Source: Flavobacteriaceae bacterium UBA4439 (GTDB lineage: Bacteria > Bacteroidota > Bacteroidia > Flavobacteriales > Flavobacteriaceae). From it: a DNA stretch of 64,000 nt. Shown piece by piece: positions 59,896 through 64,000 of the stretch. The notes under the pieces are model-generated. The model worked only from the letters and a program-made list of their open reading frames with translations, did no database searches and had not been told where the DNA came from. The stretch lies in contig DGPN01000023.1 in NCBI GenBank assembly GCA_002390455.1, positions 1 through 64,000 of the forward strand. The letters run 5' to 3'. Position 1 is the stretch's first letter. Every line of letters begins with the position of its first letter. The position numbers and the translations under genes were made by a program.

Positions 59896-59903
59896 TAGCT
59901 TTG
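59896..59903 (+). promoter_or_regulatory. -7 box TAGCTTTG immediately before crtI
   Basis: TAGCTTTG ends 7 nt before ATG 59911, which predicts an mRNA with a very short or absent leader. A matching -33 box is not evident. Confidence 0.45.
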
Positions 59904-59910
59904 CAATGGT

Positions 59911-61368
59911 ATGAAAAAGAGCATCAGTATTATCGGTTCCGGTTTTTCTTCTTTGTCTGCAGCTTGTTATTTGGCACAGTTGGGACATCGGGTGGAAATT
60001 TTTGAAAAAAACAGTACGCCTGGAGGTCGGGCGCGTCAATTGAAAAGAGATGGATTTGTATTTGATATTGGTCCTTCTTGGTATTGGATGCCGGATGTAT
60101 TCGAAAAGTTTTTTGGCGATTTTGGGAAAAAAGTCAGTGATTATTATCAGTTGGAACTATTGGATCCCGGATATCAGGTTTACTTTGGTAAAAACGACTC
60201 TATACTGATCGGAAATTCCTTAGAAAAAATTTACACCGCTTTTGAAGCAGAGGAAAAAGGGAGTGCTGCACAGCTTAAAAAATTCATTGAGAAGGCCGCT
60301 GATAATTATAGAATCGCCATAGATGAATTGGTCTATCGACCGGGGGTTTCACCGTTGGAGCTGGTCACACCAGATACCATCAAGAAATTGGGTTACTTTT
60401 TTTCGAATGTAAAAAGAGAAGTAACCCGATCGTTCAAAAATCCAAAACTGGCGCAAATCCTTCAGTTTCCCGTATTGTTTTTGGGGGCCAAACCCGAAGA
60501 CACTCCCGCCTTTTATAACTTTATGAATTTTGCCGACTTTGGTCTGGGGACTTGGCATCCCAAAGACGGGATGTACAGCATCGTAAAGGGTATGGTTCAA
60601 CTGGCTGAAAGTTTGGGCGTAAAAATTCACCTTGACAGTGCTGTGGAGGAAATTCTTTTAGAGAATAAAAAAGCCATAGGGATCAAGATCAAAGGAAAAA
60701 ACATTATGTCGGATATCGTTTTGAGCGGAGCCGACTATCACCATACCGAAACCCTACTGCCCAAAAATTTTAGAGCCTACAGCGAAGCCTATTGGGACAA
60801 AAAAACTTTTGCCCCTTCATCCCTGCTTTTTTATGTGGGATTGAACAAGAAGGTGAAAAATGTCTCCCACCACACCCTATTCTTTGACGTGGATTTCGAT
60901 ATCCATGCCGAAACCATATACGACACGGCTCAGTGGCCAAAAGAGCCGCTTTTTTACGCCAATTTCCCATCCATTTCAGACCCTGATATGGCGCCGAAAG
61001 GAAAAGAAGCCTGTTTTCTTTTAATTCCCATTGCACCGGGATTAGAAGATACCGAAATACTGAGGAATCGTTATTTTGATATTGTCATGGAGCGATTGGA
61101 AAAACTAACCGACCAAAGTTTAAAGAACGATATTCTTTTTAGAGAGTCTTTTTGTGTCAATGATTTTATTTCGGTGTACAATTCCTATAAAGGGAACGCC
61201 TATGGAATGGCCAATACGCTCTTGCAAACGGCATTCTTGAGGCCTAAATTGAAAAGTAAAAAAGTAAAAAATCTATACTTTACAGGACAATTGACCGTCC
61301 CTGGTCCTGGTGTACCTCCTGCATTGATCTCTGGAAAACTGGTAGCGGGCTTGATTGAAAAAGCTTAG
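59911..61368 (+). CDS. crtI: Phytoene desaturase CrtI
   Basis: This is a 485-residue FAD-dependent desaturase that converts phytoene to lycopene by successive desaturations at the membrane. The N-terminal motif is IIGSGFSSLSAACYLAQLGH with GGRARQ and FDIGPSWYWMPDVFE. The C-terminal FAD signature LTVPGPGVPPALISGKLVA is the classic bacterial CrtI form. In flavobacteria crtB usually follows; here a convergent unrelated gene begins at the stop codon, so phytoene synthase must be elsewhere. Gene order therefore differs from common crtI-crtB clusters. Confidence 0.93.
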   Translation: MKKSISIIGSGFSSLSAACYLAQLGHRVEIFEKNSTPGGRARQLKRDGFVFDIGPSWYWMPDVFEKFFGDFGKKVSDYYQLELLDPGYQVYFGKNDSILIGNSLEKIYTAFEAEEKGSAAQLKKFIEKAADNYRIAIDELVYRPGVSPLELVTPDTIKKLGYFFSNVKREVTRSFKNPKLAQILQFPVLFLGAKPEDTPAFYNFMNFADFGLGTWHPKDGMYSIVKGMVQLAESLGVKIHLDSAVEEILLENKKAIGIKIKGKNIMSDIVLSGADYHHTETLLPKNFRAYSEAYWDKKTFAPSSLLFYVGLNKKVKNVSHHTLFFDVDFDIHAETIYDTAQWPKEPLFYANFPSISDPDMAPKGKEACFLLIPIAPGLEDTEILRNRYFDIVMERLEKLTDQSLKNDILFRESFCVNDFISVYNSYKGNAYGMANTLLQTAFLRPKLKSKKVKNLYFTGQLTVPGPGVPPALISGKLVAGLIEKA

Positions 61369-62219
61369 AACCACCAATAAATAAAGACAAATTCATCATT
61401 TTTGACCTGGATAACACTGTCTAGTTTTTTGATATTTGTCCCAACTGTTGATTCGTATTCTACCAATTGCTCTGAGATTTGTTCCCACAATCCCAAGCGC
61501 TTGAAAAGATTGTATTTCAAATATTTCTCTTTTTGAAAATATTTTCGGTGTTTTACCCAAAAGTTGGTGTCGTATAGGTCAATTTTTTCCAACTCAAAAA
61601 TCCACTTATTGGCTACCTGAGCTTCGAACTGGTCAACATAAACTTTTTCTTCTCGATCCGTGTTGAGCATTAAATATTTTAGGTCGGTTCCATCATAGGT
61701 GTTATTGACAAATCGTCCCACTTCCGAACCCAAAAACCTGAAGGTTCCATCCAATTTAATGGCTTCATATACTACCCTTGGAGGATTGAAAGGGTTGTAA
61801 TTGTTGTAAAAAGAAAGAGGAGAATAAGGCAGCCCATCGGTCTCGTCAATAAATAAAAAAACACTGTCTCTATCTTGATCCCATTGTTCGTATAAATTGT
61901 TGTATAACATTCGGATCCATTGATTTTCTTCGATGTATATTTGGGTGTATTCTCTGATATCGATCATTTCATCTCTAAGACCAATAAGGTTATCGACATT
62001 GGATTCTCTGTCTCCAAATTCTTCCCCTTGTCTTTCTACTCCAAAAGAAACCAATACCCCAAAAAATACAATAAGGAATTCTACAAAGCCTTTTTTGATT
62101 CGATCATAAAAGTCTTGCATAGAGAATCGATCTCCCAATGTGATAATCCGCAACAACCAGTTGAGCTGTTCCTTCTTTATCCCTTTTTCTTTTTCTCTTT
62201 TGTTTAAATCGTCACTCAT
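61365..62219 (-). CDS. Uncharacterised single-pass membrane protein (DUF6090-like layout)
   Basis: This is a 284-residue protein. A charged N-terminus (NKREKEKGIKKEQ) leads to one membrane helix near residues 45-62 (GFVEFLIVFFGVLVSFGVE), and the rest is a helical, aromatic-rich domain ending in FVFIYWWF. This layout of an N-terminal helix and a long periplasmic helical part is like DUF6090 proteins of Bacteroidota, but I am not sure of membership. It converges with crtI, the two stops overlapping by four bases. Confidence 0.6.
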   Translation of the reverse strand: MSDDLNKREKEKGIKKEQLNWLLRIITLGDRFSMQDFYDRIKKGFVEFLIVFFGVLVSFGVERQGEEFGDRESNVDNLIGLRDEMIDIREYTQIYIEENQWIRMLYNNLYEQWDQDRDSVFLFIDETDGLPYSPLSFYNNYNPFNPPRVVYEAIKLDGTFRFLGSEVGRFVNNTYDGTDLKYLMLNTDREEKVYVDQFEAQVANKWIFELEKIDLYDTNFWVKHRKYFQKEKYLKYNLFKRLGLWEQISEQLVEYESTVGTNIKKLDSVIQVKNDEFVFIYWWF

Positions 62220-62270
62220 GGGAAATTATTTATTTAAATATATTGAATATAAAATGGAATTATGAATTAA

Positions 62271-64000
62271 TCAATCTTTGTCTTTAAAATTTACTTTGGG
62301 ATCGAAAATTTCTCTGATAATTTTAAATAAAGTTGCTTCAAAACGATCAAGATTTTCTGGATTAAGGGCTTGATCTAGATTGTTTCCGTGAGAAAAAGAC
62401 ATAAAATACTGGGGTAGATTTCTGAAAGAAATAATCCCAGCAGCCGATTTTTGATGTTTGGACAAAAGAGGTTTTTGAACATAAGAATAAAGCAGAATCT
62501 GAAACAAATAGGCGTAATCTGTCTCCTGGTCAAAAATATCCCAATGGGGTAACTTGAGCTGTTTGGGTTGAATCATTCCAGTTTTATAATCGATGATTCT
62601 AAGGGTATCGTTGTAGAGGTCGATTCGATCAACTACACCAATTAATTTGACGGGGAAATCGAATCCGGGGAGTTGAACACTTTCCTCAAATCGATGTTCT
62701 AGCTGAAGTATTTTGATTTGATTTCCTTGCCGAACTGAATTTTCTTCAATGGCTAAGAAATCTAAAATTGACTTTTTCAACACTTCAAAAATAATGTGGT
62801 TACGACCTGTTTTCTTCTGGGTGCCATGATAAATGGCTTGGTAGCGTTCCTCCATCAGAGGCAGCAAACGTTCCTTCATTTGCTTAAAATCAGTAGGTGT
62901 GAGAGTTTTATTTTGGTATGGGAGGTAGAGTTGCTCAACCACTTCGTGTACCAAATTTCCCTTGTCCATATGATTGATCGTGGACTCCATGCTGGTTTTT
63001 TTCCTGATCTTAAGCACCCTTTGGTAATAAAATTCTATTGGATCCCTCATGTATAGAGAAAGAGAGGAAGGGGAAAATCCTTTTTCGGCTATGGCACGCA
63101 AACGCTGCTGAATGTTTTGGGTTTTTTCGATATAAAAATCCCCACGAGCTGGGGTTTTATAATTCAAGATGAGTTGATTTTCATGGATTTGGTGATCGGT
63201 TTGTTGTTGGAATTTTAATTGGTACAAAAAGCGACTCATTTCACCTGAATTCAACCCATCACTTTGGGTGTTATAGAGCAAATAAACTCTTTTGGCGCGC
63301 TGAAGAAGTCGGTAAAAATGATAGGTGTAGATGGCATCATTTTCCAAAAAAGTGGGCAAGTTGAATTTTTTCTTTAGATCGAAAGGTAGAAAAGATGTGT
63401 TCTTTTTTCCCGATGGCAAAATGCCCTCATTGAGATTGGTGATTATCAAATTGTCAAAATCCAACAAACGGGTTTCCAGCAAACCCATAAACTGGATGCC
63501 TTCCAATGGTTCTCCCAGAAAATCGATTTTTTCCCCTCTGATAAGTGTTCTGAAAACCAAAAGCAACAAGGGAAGGTTTTCAATGAAAGCATATTTTTGA
63601 TGTATGGCTTCCAACTGATTAAAAAGGGATTTGAATTTTTGGAAATAGGCCAAATGGAGGGCCGCATCAGTTTCATTGGTTTGTTCCAAAAAGTCTGTGT
63701 AAAAATCGCATATACGGATCAAGCGTGACAGAAAGCCAGCAATGGAATCAACTGGAGCAAAAAAACAATGGTTAATGGCCTTAGTATTGTCCAAGGCATA
63801 GAGTTTGTTTTGAGAAAAACGAAATAAATTTTTGGCCTCCATCTCCTTCAAATATTCCTCGAGATTTAAATCGTGAAATTGGAGCAACGAAAGACACCAA
63901 GGAGTGGACAACAGGCTTTTGAAGTTTTTATAAAAGAAAGAACCCTTCTTGGTGTTGAGGTGCAATTGAAAAAACAATTCGAAAAAATCGGCGGCAGGGG
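62271..64000 (-). CDS. PD-(D/E)XK nuclease-family protein, RecB/AddB-like (5' end outside window)
   Basis: The frame is open from the right edge (minus strand) and ends at 62271, giving about 575 visible residues. The C-terminal nuclease domain has GNLVHEVVEQLYLP, GVVDRIDLYNDTLRIIDYKTG with the Asp and DYK catalytic residues, and RFEESVQLPGF. The region before it has helicase-like remnants typical of AddB (SLSLYMRDPIEFYYQRVLKIRK in parts, ILPSGKKNTSFLP). AddB partners AddA in double-strand break repair, and addA could lie to the right. Iron-sulfur cysteines of Bacillus AddB are not seen. Confidence 0.85.
   Translation of the reverse strand, partial: PAADFFELFFQLHLNTKKGSFFYKNFKSLLSTPWCLSLLQFHDLNLEEYLKEMEAKNLFRFSQNKLYALDNTKAINHCFFAPVDSIAGFLSRLIRICDFYTDFLEQTNETDAALHLAYFQKFKSLFNQLEAIHQKYAFIENLPLLLLVFRTLIRGEKIDFLGEPLEGIQFMGLLETRLLDFDNLIITNLNEGILPSGKKNTSFLPFDLKKKFNLPTFLENDAIYTYHFYRLLQRAKRVYLLYNTQSDGLNSGEMSRFLYQLKFQQQTDHQIHENQLILNYKTPARGDFYIEKTQNIQQRLRAIAEKGFSPSSLSLYMRDPIEFYYQRVLKIRKKTSMESTINHMDKGNLVHEVVEQLYLPYQNKTLTPTDFKQMKERLLPLMEERYQAIYHGTQKKTGRNHIIFEVLKKSILDFLAIEENSVRQGNQIKILQLEHRFEESVQLPGFDFPVKLIGVVDRIDLYNDTLRIIDYKTGMIQPKQLKLPHWDIFDQETDYAYLFQILLYSYVQKPLLSKHQKSAAGIISFRNLPQYFMSFSHGNNLDQALNPENLDRFEATLFKIIREIFDPKVNFKDKD

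Noticed and set aside
1..64000. CRISPR arrays, rRNA genes, insertion sequences with transposase, integrase genes
   Set aside because: None found: no regularly spaced repeats, no rRNA sequence and no transposase or recombinase frame on either strand.

Overview
The window looks like chromosomal DNA of a marine member of the Flavobacteriia (Bacteroidota). The evidence is AT-rich DNA, -7 boxes of the form TAnnTTTG, a type IX secretion C-terminal sorting domain, many lipoproteins and Tat-exported oxidoreductases, sulfatases, and a carotenoid gene set of the saproxanthin/myxol kind (CrtI, CrtD, CruF). The genus cannot be named from sequence alone.

Layout. 1-1.1 kb is a decayed stretch: the end of an unknown gene, a palindrome pair, a tRNA-3'-end-like relic with a terminator, and a small gene broken by a TGA. 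1.1-8.4 kb is a four-gene operon of the type best known from Planctomycetes: an esterase, a heme-binding PSCyt1/DUF1549/LamG/DUF1553 lipoprotein, a Tat-exported DUF1501 protein and a DUF2231/cytochrome c/LRR membrane protein. rmuC faces it. 9.9-11.4 kb holds an accessory gene with a HEPN-like R-x6-H motif, bounded by GTTGGGC/GCCCAAC boxes and a long imperfect dyad as in integron cassettes. 12.5-13.9 kb is a glycosyltransferase gene framed by diverged direct repeats. 14-30.6 kb is a catabolic region: a hydrolase without its nucleophile, TesB, three sulfatases, two Gfo/Idh/MocA oxidoreductases, a DUF1800/DUF1501 pair, and a tight six-gene operon (PhoD-like phosphatase, sulfatase, esterase, SUMF1-fold protein, oxidoreductase, TIM-barrel isomerase). 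30.7-33.9 kb is an ECF sigma operon. 34-36.9 kb pairs an LtaS-like transferase with a diacylglycerol kinase. 37-40.6 kb has an atypical SDR and two esterases, one split by a single stop codon. tRNA-Asp lies at 40.9 kb.

41-54.9 kb is mostly housekeeping: thioredoxin, DnaE with a fused proofreading exonuclease, Mfd, YraN, MetG, an HDAC-family amidohydrolase and a CBS protein. 55-61.4 kb carries carotenoid genes: crtA-like, crtD and cruF on the minus strand, and crtI on the plus strand beyond a Kv-type potassium channel that is preceded by a 28-codon membrane-peptide frame. No phytoene synthase or cyclase lies in the window. The right edge is a truncated RecB-family nuclease.

The most unusual signals are a 43-bp element found upstream of both the ECF-sigma operon and the broken esterase with identical internal spacing, the cassette-like HEPN gene, the repeat-framed glycosyltransferase, and the minipeptide/channel arrangement.
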